A stretch of 64,000 nt of DNA from Oscillospiraceae bacterium (GTDB lineage: Bacteria; Bacillota; Clostridia; Oscillospirales; Acutalibacteraceae), in assembly GCA_015065605.1 (NCBI GenBank), contig SVPZ01000003.1, positions 1 through 64,000 of the forward strand, given 5' to 3'. The notes under the pieces are model-generated. The model made no database searches, was not told the DNA's origin, and saw only the letters and a program-made list of their open reading frames with translations. Position 1 is the first letter of the stretch, and every line of letters begins with the position of its first letter. Of the stretch, positions 53,108 to 62,904 are shown piece by piece. The position numbers were made by a program, and so were the translations under genes.

Positions 53108-53550
53108 TAAAATCCGCTAAAATCACCATATTCGCTATAATCTTCTGCGAAGGTGTCACCGTTAACGTCAACGTCACTCGGAGCTATAACGAAGGTATTA
53201 TGAGCAGCCTTTTTAAGAGTGCCGTTTTTAGCATATGCAACGCCACTTAAAAAATCAAGAATACGACGAGAAAGATCTCTGTCAGATTTCTCAAGATTTA
53301 ATACGATAGTCTTTTTAGCACAATAATGGTCAGCAATAGCAGTTACATCTTCAAAGCGCTCAGGCTTAACAAGTACAAGTTGCATATTGCCTTGAGAAAA
53401 AGCAACGGTTTTAGAGCGTGAAGAACGAGCTTCCTTTTTCGCAGTTTCTTTTTTAGGTTGTTCAACTTCCTCTTCTTCGGCTACTACTTCCTCATCGTAA
53501 TCGTCGTCAGATACGTTCATAATGTTTTTTACAGAATCCCAGAATTTCAT
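53107..53550 (-). CDS. sepF: Cell division protein SepF
   Basis: SepF tethers FtsZ to the membrane and bundles its filaments. The 147-residue protein has a short N-terminal amphipathic helix (F-W-D-S-V-K-N-I-M), an acidic then basic linker, and a compact C-terminal domain (about 58-147) with P-E-R-F-E-D-V, D-R-R-I-L-D-F-L-S-G here as S-R-R-I-L-D-F-L-S-G, and A-P-S-D-V. It lies between yggS and ylmH in the normal ylm order. Start follows GGAG. Confidence 0.95.
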   Translation of the reverse strand: MKFWDSVKNIMNVSDDDYDEEVVAEEEEVEQPKKETAKKEARSSRSKTVAFSQGNMQLVLVKPERFEDVTAIADHYCAKKTIVLNLEKSDRDLSRRILDFLSGVAYAKNGTLKKAAHNTFVIAPSDVDVNGDTFAEDYSEYGDFSGF

Positions 53551-53565
53551 TTTTATATCTCCTTT

Positions 53566-54285
53566 TTAATTATTTGTATAATTTCTTCTGCCAAAAAGCA
53601 GTGTGCCTATTCTGACCTGAGTAGAGCCGTATTCAATTGCAGTTTCAAAATCATCCGACATACCCATAGACAGAATATCCATAGATATATTATCTATGTT
53701 TTTATCCTTAATGTCAATAAACAGTTGTCTCATTTTCGAAAAATATTGAATATTTTCGTCAGCGACGTTGCAAATTGGCGGAATTGCCATAAGACCTTTC
53801 ACCTTTATGCCCTCAATTTTAGAAATTTCGCTTACTGCAGACATTAATTCATCAGCAAGAAAACCCGATTTACTCTCTTCTTCTCCAATATTAACTTCAA
53901 GCAAAATTTCGGTTACCTTGCCAATCTTCAAAGATTCTTTGCCTATAATCCCCGCAAGCCTGACACTGTCCACAGATTCAATCAGCGCTACCCTGCCAAC
54001 GACGTCTTTAACCTTATTGGTTTGTAAATGACCGATAAAATGTTTGGTAACGTTTTTTGTCACTTCGTTTTCTTTGGCAATGAGTTCCTGAACTCTGTTG
54101 TCACCGATAACACTAATTCCGTTATCAATTGCATAATTAATAAGTTCGGGAGATACGGTTTTAACCGCAGCAAGCAAGGTTATATCTTCCGCTTTTCTAC
54201 CGCTTTTTACAGCGGCTGAGGCGATTTTATCCATTATTTCTTTATAATTTTCGTCAAAAACCTCAGTTAATAATTTTTCCGTCAT
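53566..54285 (-). CDS. PLP-binding protein YggS/YlmE (PLP homeostasis)
   Basis: A 239-residue fold-III pyridoxal phosphate protein of the YBL036C/YggS group, which handles free PLP and has no clear catalytic reaction. The PLP lysine is in L-A-A-V-K-T-V near residue 38; H-F-I-G-H-L-Q-T-N-K is near 80; and G-M-S-D-D-F and G-S-T-Q-V-R-I-G-T are near the C-terminus. It overlaps the HlyD-like gene by 23 bases and is followed by sepF after 15 bases. Confidence 0.93.
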   Translation of the reverse strand: MTEKLLTEVFDENYKEIMDKIASAAVKSGRKAEDITLLAAVKTVSPELINYAIDNGISVIGDNRVQELIAKENEVTKNVTKHFIGHLQTNKVKDVVGRVALIESVDSVRLAGIIGKESLKIGKVTEILLEVNIGEEESKSGFLADELMSAVSEISKIEGIKVKGLMAIPPICNVADENIQYFSKMRQLFIDIKDKNIDNISMDILSMGMSDDFETAIEYGSTQVRIGTLLFGRRNYTNN

Positions 54286-55474
54286 ACAGGTTTCTCCCCT
54301 TTACAACAACTTTATCATAAAGTCTTAACTGAGTGTTTTGATTTGTATCAGCCTTTTCACAGATTACATAATCATCGGTCTGATAAATAACTTTAGTCAA
54401 GACAAATTTTAGTTCCATACCCGAAATAATATATACACCGGTTTGATTATCGCTGACTCTTAAAGCGCTTTTAGACACCTTAAGGCCGTTAAATTCACCA
54501 TTAATTATCGTCATAGCGCCCGTACGCATAGCGGCAAGTTCAGCATTCATTTCCTGACAGGAAAAAAGAATAACGGTGCTTTCTCTGTCAGCAGACAAAT
54601 TAATTTGCTCAACCACAACTTTTATATACGGATTACTCTTAAGTTGTGTTTTTATGGTTACAGTATCACCCTTTTTATAAGATAACGACTGATTAGCGGT
54701 AAGAGGAGCCGCAATATACCAGGTATAGTCGGAAACTATTTTTCCAATCTTGCCGACATTTTTACTTTCGTCAGCAACGACAGAATTCAAATATTCGGGG
54801 GTAAAACGTTCAAGATTATCAGTACCAAGCACCGTTTCGTAACCATCAACACTTGAAACAAAAAATCCCGACTCAACGGCTGTTATACTATCAACCGGTT
54901 CGGATAAAGATGCTTCCAGAGAACTTTTTCTCGTTTCGAGCGATTCGAGCTGAGCAGAAAAATCGGTGCTATTACCGATAACCATTTCTTTTCTGTTCAT
55001 AAGGGTTAAAAGCAAATCCTGATTTTTTCTCGCTCCGCTATAATCACCGTTACCCGAATGAAACAACACGTCACCAAGCGACGAAGTTATTTTGTTTTCA
55101 AGCAAATCGATGTCAACAGCAGCAATATCATTGTAGCCTTGAATAGTTTTAATATTAGAAATCTGCTCTTTAATTTTTTCAATTTCAGTTACGGCAAACG
55201 AATCTTTTTCGCTGCTGAAAATTTTAGCAATTACTCCGTCTTTTGAAATTCTCTCACCGTCGGAAACCATCAAATGCATAACTCCGCCGTCCGCTTTATC
55301 AATAAGAACCTCATTTCTTATTATCATACCGGTAAATGAAATACCGTCAGTAACAGAAACGTACTCAGCAGTTTCGGTATTTATGGGCTTATAAATTACA
55401 GAATAAACCTGATGCAACAAAAACAAAGAAAGCAAAACAATAGCAGTTATTCTCAAAAATTTGCTTTTAAACAT
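54263..55474 (-). CDS. HlyD-like membrane fusion protein
   Basis: A 403-residue protein with one N-terminal membrane anchor (about 8-27), a short beta segment, a helical coiled-coil region (about 95-200) and a beta-barrel C-terminal part with V-Y-I-I-S-G. This is the build of HlyD/membrane fusion subunits, but no transporter is next to it; miaA is upstream and yggS-sepF follow. In Clostridia a protein of this kind is often found in this cluster, so it may serve the cell envelope or division. The call is to fold, not to function. It overlaps yggS by 23 bases. Confidence 0.75.
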   Translation of the reverse strand: MFKSKFLRITAIVLLSLFLLHQVYSVIYKPINTETAEYVSVTDGISFTGMIIRNEVLIDKADGGVMHLMVSDGERISKDGVIAKIFSSEKDSFAVTEIEKIKEQISNIKTIQGYNDIAAVDIDLLENKITSSLGDVLFHSGNGDYSGARKNQDLLLTLMNRKEMVIGNSTDFSAQLESLETRKSSLEASLSEPVDSITAVESGFFVSSVDGYETVLGTDNLERFTPEYLNSVVADESKNVGKIGKIVSDYTWYIAAPLTANQSLSYKKGDTVTIKTQLKSNPYIKVVVEQINLSADRESTVILFSCQEMNAELAAMRTGAMTIINGEFNGLKVSKSALRVSDNQTGVYIISGMELKFVLTKVIYQTDDYVICEKADTNQNTQLRLYDKVVVKGRNLYDGKIIN

Positions 55475-56392
55475 TTAGTTCATCCTTTCAAGTAATTCTG
55501 TAGCTGCAACTTCAGCATTCTGGATATCGGAATATACCCAATTGATATTTTCGTTTCTTCTGAACCAAGTAAGTTGGCGCTTCGCATATCGTCGGGTTTC
55601 CCTTTTCAGTTTTTCAATCGCTTCCTCCAAGGATACCTTGCCGTCCAAATAATCATAAAATTCTTTATGTCCTATTGCCTGAGCACTCGTATAGCCTTTA
55701 TCACGCATTGATTTCGCTTCTTCGACAATTCCGCTCTGAACCATTAAATCAACGCGCTTATTGATTCTTTCGTATAATTTCTCTCTGTCATAACAAGAAA
55801 TACCTATAACCGTTTCATCGTAAGGCTTACCGTTAATTTTAGAGCGTTCATTTTGTTCTGTAATAGTTATTCCGCTTGTATAGTACACCTCAAAAGCGCG
55901 AACTATTCTCTTTTTATCATTAGGGGAAAGTTTTTCAGCGGTCAAGGCATCTATTTCAGAAAGTTTACGTAGCATCTCAACGCCGCCTATATCGTCATAT
56001 TCTTTTTCAATATTTTCACGAACCTCGGAGGAAGTTTTTTCATCCGTAAATTCTATTCCTTCAATAAGAGCATCTATATAAAGTCCCGTTCCTCCAACAA
56101 TAATAGGAAGTTTACCTCTCGAAATTATATCTTCAATTACCTTTCTTGCCAAAACGACGTAATCTGCAACCGAAAATTTGATTTCGGGTTCCAAAAATTC
56201 AACAAGGTGGTGTACCGCAAGTTGTTTTTCTTCCTCGGTAGGAGCGGCAGAAGCGATACTTATCCCTTTATATATCTGCATTGAATCGGCAGAAACAATT
56301 TCGCCGTTAAAACGTCTTGCTAACGTAATAGCGAGTCCTGTTTTTCCCGATGCTGTAGGACCGACTACAAATATCACTTTAGGTTTATTCAT
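55475..56392 (-). CDS. miaA: tRNA dimethylallyltransferase
   Basis: MiaA adds a dimethylallyl group to A37 of tRNAs that read codons starting with U. It has the P-loop G-P-T-A-S-G-K-T near residue 10, D-S-M-Q-I-Y near 36, and G-G-T-G-L-Y near 97. The frame opens at a TTG at 56410; the ATG at 56392 starts one base after the mutL stop (TAATATG) and gives 305 residues. MiaB, which thiomethylates the same base, is in the same gene string. Its stop touches the HlyD-like gene. Confidence 0.94.
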   Translation of the reverse strand: MNKPKVIFVVGPTASGKTGLAITLARRFNGEIVSADSMQIYKGISIASAAPTEEEKQLAVHHLVEFLEPEIKFSVADYVVLARKVIEDIISRGKLPIIVGGTGLYIDALIEGIEFTDEKTSSEVRENIEKEYDDIGGVEMLRKLSEIDALTAEKLSPNDKKRIVRAFEVYYTSGITITEQNERSKINGKPYDETVIGISCYDREKLYERINKRVDLMVQSGIVEEAKSMRDKGYTSAQAIGHKEFYDYLDGKVSLEEAIEKLKRETRRYAKRQLTWFRRNENINWVYSDIQNAEVAATELLERMN

Positions 56393-56393
56393 A

Positions 56394-58310
56394 TTACTGT
56401 ATTCTTCCAAATTGTTTTTCTAAATCTCGTTTTTTAATTTCAAACGCCACAGGTCTTCCGTGTGGGCAATAGAATATATCGTCACGTGTAAGAACCTCGG
56501 TAGCAAGTTTCAAAAGTTCTTCCTTACTCGTTCTGTAGCCTGCTTTAATAGCCGCCTTACAGGCAACCGTATGATAAATATCGTCAAGTTTTTCAATTTC
56601 AACCGAACCGTTATCAGAAAGTCCTGCCGCAACTTCGTAAAATACGGTTGCAACGTCTTCATCCTTAAGCGAAGACGGAACGGATCTGACTATTACGGTA
56701 TTATTACCGAAATCTTCTGCCTCAAAACCGCTTTTTAATAAAAGTTCAACAGAATTAATAACTGCATTATAATGTTCAGCAGTTAATTTGACGGTAACGG
56801 GAAGAAGCAATTCCTGACTTTCGGCTTTTTCTTCCTTTTTAAGACGTTCAAATATGATTCTTTCGTGAGAAGCGTGTTTATCAATAAAGAAAACACTATT
56901 ATCCTTTTCAACGATTATATACGTAGAAAATGCTTCACCTACAAATTTTATTTGAGGAATTATTTCGGTTTCAGCCGCCTTTATCGGTTCAATGGCAACC
57001 TCGGGTTCGAATTTTTCAGCCTTAACCTCAGTTGTTTTAACCGTTTCGATATTTTCTTTATGTTGCGGTTTAATATATTCGTCCTCAACGTGAATATCAA
57101 TATTAACTTTAGGATTATTCTCAACCTTAGCAGTATCATTACTGTAAAAGTTTTTAAAACTAATAGTCGGTGAAGAATTATTTACTGATGGAGCATAAGT
57201 ATCATCGTTTTTCGGTTCTTCCTTCTTTTCTGTAATAACCATCTGCTTATACTCTTTGGTACTCATGGTATCGAAAGCAGCAAAGGAAGGATTCGGTTTG
57301 ACGGCAATCTGAGGTCTTTCGTCACCTTTTGTAAGGGCATTTTTTACCGTAAAATATATAGCGTCAAAAACACTTTTATCATCAGAAAATCTGACCTCTG
57401 TTTTTGCAGGATGAACGTTAACGTCAACAACACCAGGGTCAACCGTAATATTAAGAACACAAGCGGGAAATTTACCTACCATAACGGAATTTTTATACGC
57501 CGCTTCCAATGCCGAAATAGCAGTAGCACTACGAATTGTTCTTCCGTTTAAGAAGAAATACTGTGCATTACGCTTCGGACGGCAATATATAGGTTTACAA
57601 ATAAATCCTTCAACCTTAACAGTTGAGTTGCCGCCGTCAGCAGAAATAAGACTTTTAGAAAACTCTCTGCCCAAAACCGAATATATAACCGACTCAAGTT
57701 TACCATCACCTGAAGTAGTAATAACGGTCTTTGAGTCTCTTATAAATCTAAACGCAACTTCGGGATGGGAAAGAGCAATCTTTTCAACAAGATCCGCTAC
57801 TACGTTTGCTTCACTGGAATCTTTATGCAAAAATTTCATTCTTGCAGGAGTATTGAAAAACAAATCTCTTACGATAACAGTAGTACCGTTTTCACATCCT
57901 ATTTCTTCAAAGGCAACTTCTTCGCCGCCTTCAATTACGTAGCGGGTACCCACAATATCATCTTCGGTTTTAGTTATCATTTCCACTTTTGAAACAGAAG
58001 AAATAGCGGCTAACGCTTCACCTCTGAAACCTAACGTGTTAATGTTGTCAAGGTCATCTTCTTTAACAATTTTGCTTGTTGCATGACGAAGAAAAGCGGT
58101 TGGAACGTCATCTCTTTTAATTCCGCAACCGTTATCGGTAACTCGCATATATAAAATACCGCCGCCTTTAATTTCTACTGTAACGTCCGTAGCACCGGCA
58201 TCAATGGCATTTTCAACTATCTCTTTTATAACCGAAGCAGGTTTTTCTACCACCTCGCCTGCGGCGATTTTCTCGGCTATAAATTTTGGCAACACGTTAA
58301 TCTTCGGCAT
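56394..58310 (-). CDS. mutL: DNA mismatch repair protein MutL
   Basis: A 638-residue mismatch repair ATPase. N-terminal GHKL domain: E-N-A-I-D-A-G-A near residue 35, D-N-G-C-G-I near 60, and G-F-R-G-E-A-L near 93. A long variable linker (about 330-440, Glu/Lys-rich) leads to a C-terminal dimerisation/endonuclease domain with D-K-H-A-S-H-E-R near 475 (the usual form is D-Q-H-A-A-H-E-R). C-P-H-G-R-P at the end is the typical zinc-site motif. It follows mutS by 11 bases. Confidence 0.95.
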   Translation of the reverse strand: MPKINVLPKFIAEKIAAGEVVEKPASVIKEIVENAIDAGATDVTVEIKGGGILYMRVTDNGCGIKRDDVPTAFLRHATSKIVKEDDLDNINTLGFRGEALAAISSVSKVEMITKTEDDIVGTRYVIEGGEEVAFEEIGCENGTTVIVRDLFFNTPARMKFLHKDSSEANVVADLVEKIALSHPEVAFRFIRDSKTVITTSGDGKLESVIYSVLGREFSKSLISADGGNSTVKVEGFICKPIYCRPKRNAQYFFLNGRTIRSATAISALEAAYKNSVMVGKFPACVLNITVDPGVVDVNVHPAKTEVRFSDDKSVFDAIYFTVKNALTKGDERPQIAVKPNPSFAAFDTMSTKEYKQMVITEKKEEPKNDDTYAPSVNNSSPTISFKNFYSNDTAKVENNPKVNIDIHVEDEYIKPQHKENIETVKTTEVKAEKFEPEVAIEPIKAAETEIIPQIKFVGEAFSTYIIVEKDNSVFFIDKHASHERIIFERLKKEEKAESQELLLPVTVKLTAEHYNAVINSVELLLKSGFEAEDFGNNTVIVRSVPSSLKDEDVATVFYEVAAGLSDNGSVEIEKLDDIYHTVACKAAIKAGYRTSKEELLKLATEVLTRDDIFYCPHGRPVAFEIKKRDLEKQFGRIQ

Positions 58311-58321
58311 ACTTAACCTCT

Positions 58322-60916
58322 TTATTCTTTTGCTTTATTTGCTAAATCGTAAAGCATTCTCATAGACTCAATAGGAGTAAGAGTGTTAACGTCAACAGTT
58401 CTGAGCTCGTCCATAATATCCATAGCCTGCTTCATTTCAAGAGGCATCTGACCTGACGGTTCAGCCACCTTTTTATAGGTAATTACTCCCTGTGATTCTG
58501 TTTCGCTGAGAATTTCTTTAGCACGTTTAATAACCGCTGAAGGTATTCCCGAAAGCTTTGCAACCTCGATACCGTAGCTTTGATCGGCACCTCCGGGAAC
58601 TATTCTTCTCAGGAAGATTATATCATCACCGCGTTTTTTAACGGCAATATTGTAGTTTTTAACACCCGAAATTTCGTTTTCCATTTCGGTAAGCTCGTGA
58701 TAATGGGTAGCAAACAACGCTTTAGCGCCGATTTTCTTCTTATCGGCAACGTATTCAAGAACCGCCTTCGCAATTGACATACCGTCAAATGTAGAAGTAC
58801 CTCTGCCGATTTCATCCAATATCAGTAAACTTTTATTTGTGGCATTTTTAAGAATATTGGCAACTTCATTCATTTCCACCATAAACGTAGATTGACCCGA
58901 TGCTAAATCATCACTTGCGCCAACTCTTGTATAAATTGCATCACAAATAGAGATATTAGCATTTTCGGCAGGAACGAAAGAACCGATTTGAGCCATAAGA
59001 ACGATTATAGCAACCTGTCGCATATAGGTAGATTTACCCGCCATATTAGGACCTGTAATAATCGCGCAACGGTCATCTCCGCTGTTAAGATAAGTGTCGT
59101 TTGAAACAAATGGAATATTGGTAAGCTTTTCAACCACCGGATGTCTGCCCGATTTAATCAGAATAATACCGTCCTCGTTAATTTTAGGTCTGCAGTAATT
59201 ATTCTCGACCGCAACGTTTGAAAGTGAGCAAAGTACGTCAAGACGAGCAAGAGCGGCAGCGGTACACTGAAAACGTTCAAGTTGAGCGGCAACCTGTTTT
59301 CTGACGTTATCAAAAAGTTCGTATTCAAGCGCTATTACTCTGTCTTTAGCGCCAAGGAGTTTTCCTTCGAGAGCTTTAAGTTCCTCAGTTATAAAACGTT
59401 CGGCGCCGGTTAAAGTCTGTTTTCTTATGTAATCTTCAGGCACTAAATCCAAGAACGAATTAGTTACTTCAAGATAATAACCAAACACTTTATTGAATTT
59501 TACCCTGAGATTTTTAATGCCCGTTCTTTCTTTTTCTCTGGCTTCGATATCGGCAATTATTGCAGTACCGCCTGTCATAATCTCACGGAGTGAGTCAACT
59601 TCAGCGTTATAGCCTGTTCGTATCATTCCACCTTCACGAACCAAAGCAGGCGGCTCGTCAACAATTGCGCTGTCAATAAGGTTTTTTACGTCTTCGAGCA
59701 AATCTATATTATTATAACATTCTTTGAGCATACGACTTTGCGCAGAAGAAAGAGCGTTTTTTACTTCGGGAATGGCTTCTATTGTTGAAGAGAGAGCTCT
59801 TAGTTCCCTTGCGCTGCCCGTACCGTAAACAACCTTTGACATCAGTCTTTCAATATCTTTTATACCTTTAAGAGAATCGGTCAATTCACCACGCATAACG
59901 GTAGCCTGAGTCAATTCCTCAATACTGTTCTGGCGCAAGTTAATCTGATTAAAATTGAGTAACGGTTGTTCTATCCATGACCGCATAAGACGTTTACCCA
60001 TTGCGGTACAGGTTTTGTCAAGCACCCATAAAAGCGAACCCTTACGCGATTTTGTACGCATTGTTTCGATAATTTCTAAATTTCTGACAGCAGTCATATC
60101 AAGACGCATAAACTGACCGCCGCTATAGAATTTAACTTGATTTACACAAATTTCACCGCTAATACCTGTTTCATAAAGATATCCTATTACGGCGCCAAGT
60201 GCACTTTCACCTGCTGTACCTGCAGAAAAACCGAGATTTTCGACACTTAATATTTTAAAATGTTTTAAAATAAGTTGTTCGGAATAATCTATATCGAACG
60301 CAGTTTTATCTCTTTTTGTAATAAGACCGTCATATTTTCCAAGTATTGCACTACTTAAAATTTTGTCATTTTCAAAATCGTCGATTATAAGCAATTCTTT
60401 CGGTGCAAAACGACAGATTTCGTCGTAAATAAGTGAAGACGTATCCTGACCCGAAACTTCGGTAAGATATGCTTCACCGGTAGAAGCATCGGTAAAACAT
60501 ATTCCCGCAACTCCGTCGATAACGGAAACGGCACAAAGGAAATTATTTTTTCCTTCATCAAGCATACTGTCTTCAATAACGGTACCGGGCGTAATAATTC
60601 TGATTATATCACGCTTAACAAGACCTTTTGCAGTTGCAGGGTCTTCAACCTGTTCGCAAATGGCAACTCTGTATCCTTTTTCAACAAGACGCTGAATATA
60701 AGTTTCACAGGAATGGAACGGCACACCGCACATTGGAGCGCGTTCAGTAAGACCGCAATCTTTTCCCGTCAATACTAAATCGAGTTCGCTCGAAGCAGTT
60801 TCGGCATCTTCAAAAAACATTTCATAAAAGTCGCCGACACGGAAAAATATAATGCAGTCTTTATTCTGCTCTTTAATTTCAAGATACTGTCGCATCATAG
60901 GAGACAGTTCTGCCAT
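58322..60916 (-). CDS. mutS: DNA mismatch repair protein MutS
   Basis: This 864-residue mismatch sensor has an N-terminal domain with F-Y-E-M-F-F near residue 35 (mismatch-binding F-x-E), a connector and core lever, and a C-terminal ATPase with Walker A G-P-N-M-A-G-K-S near 610. The D-E-I-G-R-G-T-S motif and the A-T-H-Y-H-E-L motif follow. The frame opens at a GTG at 60925 inside the ribosome binding site AGGTGG; the ATG at 60916 gives the normal M-A-E-L-S-P start. It lies 34 bases after the YlbF-like gene. Confidence 0.96.
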   Translation of the reverse strand: MAELSPMMRQYLEIKEQNKDCIIFFRVGDFYEMFFEDAETASSELDLVLTGKDCGLTERAPMCGVPFHSCETYIQRLVEKGYRVAICEQVEDPATAKGLVKRDIIRIITPGTVIEDSMLDEGKNNFLCAVSVIDGVAGICFTDASTGEAYLTEVSGQDTSSLIYDEICRFAPKELLIIDDFENDKILSSAILGKYDGLITKRDKTAFDIDYSEQLILKHFKILSVENLGFSAGTAGESALGAVIGYLYETGISGEICVNQVKFYSGGQFMRLDMTAVRNLEIIETMRTKSRKGSLLWVLDKTCTAMGKRLMRSWIEQPLLNFNQINLRQNSIEELTQATVMRGELTDSLKGIKDIERLMSKVVYGTGSARELRALSSTIEAIPEVKNALSSAQSRMLKECYNNIDLLEDVKNLIDSAIVDEPPALVREGGMIRTGYNAEVDSLREIMTGGTAIIADIEAREKERTGIKNLRVKFNKVFGYYLEVTNSFLDLVPEDYIRKQTLTGAERFITEELKALEGKLLGAKDRVIALEYELFDNVRKQVAAQLERFQCTAAALARLDVLCSLSNVAVENNYCRPKINEDGIILIKSGRHPVVEKLTNIPFVSNDTYLNSGDDRCAIITGPNMAGKSTYMRQVAIIVLMAQIGSFVPAENANISICDAIYTRVGASDDLASGQSTFMVEMNEVANILKNATNKSLLILDEIGRGTSTFDGMSIAKAVLEYVADKKKIGAKALFATHYHELTEMENEISGVKNYNIAVKKRGDDIIFLRRIVPGGADQSYGIEVAKLSGIPSAVIKRAKEILSETESQGVITYKKVAEPSGQMPLEMKQAMDIMDELRTVDVNTLTPIESMRMLYDLANKAKE

Positions 60917-60950
60917 CATTTCCACCTACCGTTTTGATATTTGATTAAAA

Positions 60951-61358
60951 TTAGTGACAACCTGCGCAGGTTGAACAACTACCCGTGCATCCGCCTTCGG
61001 GAATTTCGCAGGTTTCGGGGTCAGCGCCTTCACTGCACATCTGAATAATCGCCATAACGTCTGCAAGCATTTTATCAACACCGAGTTTTGCGTCGTTATA
61101 AGCTTTCATAGTTTCGTTATTCATTATTGAGTCGTAAATCTCTCTGAGTTCAAGATTTGCTTCTCTGAACTTTTCTTCATCACGCTCTTCCTGTTCGCCA
61201 AGACGTTCTATATTCATTCTGGCTACGTTGAATTTGCCAACCAAATCCTGTAATTCCTCATTACTGTCAAGTGCAAGTTTGGTTTTTGCATATTCAACAA
61301 ATCTTTCATCTTTCTGCATTGCAGTGCCTAAATTTCTGGCAGCTTTAATTACGTCCAT
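60951..61358 (-). CDS. YlbF/YmcA-family protein with Cys-rich tail
   Basis: A 135-residue helical protein of the RicA/RicF (YmcA/YlbF) family. Residues 1-105 are the usual coiled-coil body. The last 30 residues hold six cysteines and a C-terminal His in C-x(9)-C-x(6)-C-x(3)-C-x(2)-C-x(2)-C-H style spacing, beyond what the simplest family members show. In Bacillus, RicA, RicF and RicT form a complex with iron-sulfur clusters that affects RNA processing and sporulation. It lies between miaB and mutS, as RicA lies beside miaB in Bacillus. Fe-S binding here is inference. Confidence 0.85.
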   Translation of the reverse strand: MDVIKAARNLGTAMQKDERFVEYAKTKLALDSNEELQDLVGKFNVARMNIERLGEQEERDEEKFREANLELREIYDSIMNNETMKAYNDAKLGVDKMLADVMAIIQMCSEGADPETCEIPEGGCTGSCSTCAGCH

Positions 61359-61361
61359 TTT

Positions 61362-62756
61362 TTATTCTCCTATTCTTTCGCCTTCCAAAATATTGGAAAC
61401 TGCGTTTACTTTTACATTTATAAATTTACCAATATCTTCTTCATTACCATCAAACTCAATAACGGCGGTACCGTTAGTGTGTCCTGCCATTTTACCTTCT
61501 ACTCTGCCAAAATCATCGCACAACACCCGATAGGTCTTTCCAACCGTATCCAAACTGAGTTCTTTGCCGATGACCTCCTGCGTTTTTAAAAGTTCATCAA
61601 ACCATTTTCCCTTTTCTTCACGAGAAATCGGGTCGGGAAGTTTTTCGGCAGGCGTGCCGTTACGGGGAGAGAAAATAAAGGTAAAAAGTGAAGAAAATCG
61701 TACTTCTTTTACCAAAGATAAAGTTTCACAGAAGTCCTCGTAGGTTTCACCGGGAAAGCCTACGATAATATCACTGGTAAGTGATATATCAGGCATTTTT
61801 TCTTTAGCCATTTTAATTAGAGAAAGATACTTTTCTCGAGTGTATCTCCTGTTCATCAAATTAAGTATTCTGTCACTTCCGCTTTGGAAAGGAAGGTGCA
61901 AATGACGGGCAACCTTTTCGCACCTACTCATAGTATCAAGCAGTTCTTCGGTACAATCCTTAGGATGCGACGTCATAAATCTAATTCTGAAATCACCTTC
62001 AAGGTCGTTAATTTTCTTGAGCAAACCGGCAAAATTAAGATTAAAATCACAACCAGTTCCATATGAATTAACGTTCTGACCAAGAAGCGTTATATCCTTA
62101 CAGCCGTTAGCAATAAGTTCTTTTGCCTCTTTGATAATATCATCGGGATGTCGGGAACGTTCCCTGCCCCTGACGTACGGAACAATACAATAACTGCAGA
62201 AGTTATTACATCCGTACATTATCGGAAGCCAACCTTTGAACTGACCGTCACGTTTTACGGGAATTTCTTCAACGATTTTCTCGCTTTCTCCGATTTCAAA
62301 AATTCTTGAAGAGCCTGAAAGACGCTTATACAAAAATTCGGGAAGCCTGTACTGCACGTGTGTACCGAAAACGATATCAACGTAAGGATAACTTTTTTTC
62401 ATTCTATCGATAACGATTTCCTGCTGAGCCATACATCCGCAAAGAGCGATTATCATACCGTTGTGTCTTTTTTTGTAATGCTTCATAGCACCAATATTTC
62501 CATAAACTCTATCTTCTGCGTGACCTCTTACGGCACAGGTGTTAAAGAGAACGAAATCTGCGCCCTCGGCTTCGTCGGTCAATTCGTATCCGACCTGAGT
62601 TAGCATACCTTTGATTCTTTCGGAATCGCTTACGTTTTGTTGACAACCGTATGTGAATATACAAGCTTTAGGAGTTCTCCCGTAAACCTTTTTTAACAGG
62701 TCGGGTAAAAGCAAAATATATTGCTTTTGTTCTTCCCTATAGTCTAAAAAATTCAA
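61362..62756 (-). CDS. miaB: tRNA-2-methylthio-N6-dimethylallyladenosine synthase
   Basis: MiaB is a radical SAM methylthiotransferase that adds a methylthio group to i6A37 in tRNA. The N-terminal MTTase domain has F-T-Y-G-C-Q-Q-N-V-S-D-S-E near residue 36. The radical SAM core has C-N-N-F-C-S-Y-C near 183, and a TRAM domain ends the chain. Length is 464 residues, normal. The start codon is TTG behind GGGG. It is the first gene of the miaB-ylbF-mutS-mutL-miaA string. Confidence 0.95.
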   Translation of the reverse strand: MNFLDYREEQKQYILLLPDLLKKVYGRTPKACIFTYGCQQNVSDSERIKGMLTQVGYELTDEAEGADFVLFNTCAVRGHAEDRVYGNIGAMKHYKKRHNGMIIALCGCMAQQEIVIDRMKKSYPYVDIVFGTHVQYRLPEFLYKRLSGSSRIFEIGESEKIVEEIPVKRDGQFKGWLPIMYGCNNFCSYCIVPYVRGRERSRHPDDIIKEAKELIANGCKDITLLGQNVNSYGTGCDFNLNFAGLLKKINDLEGDFRIRFMTSHPKDCTEELLDTMSRCEKVARHLHLPFQSGSDRILNLMNRRYTREKYLSLIKMAKEKMPDISLTSDIIVGFPGETYEDFCETLSLVKEVRFSSLFTFIFSPRNGTPAEKLPDPISREEKGKWFDELLKTQEVIGKELSLDTVGKTYRVLCDDFGRVEGKMAGHTNGTAVIEFDGNEEDIGKFINVKVNAVSNILEGERIGE

Positions 62757-62848
62757 AAACTACTACCCCTTTTACATAGATAGAAGTATTATACTATATA
62801 TTCTTTAAATATGCAAGGCAAAAGATAAAGTAAAAAAATTATTTTATA

Positions 62849-62880
62849 AAAAATCAGAGGCCCATTTTGAGCCTCTGATT
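62849..62880 (-). terminator. Terminator after the beta-lactamase-like gene
   Basis: A 10-bp stem AATCAGAGGC/GCCTCTGATT with a 9-base loop and a U-run on the minus strand, 24 bases after the stop codon. Confidence 0.85.
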
Positions 62881-62904
62881 ATAAGCGTAACTATCAAGTT
62901 ATTA

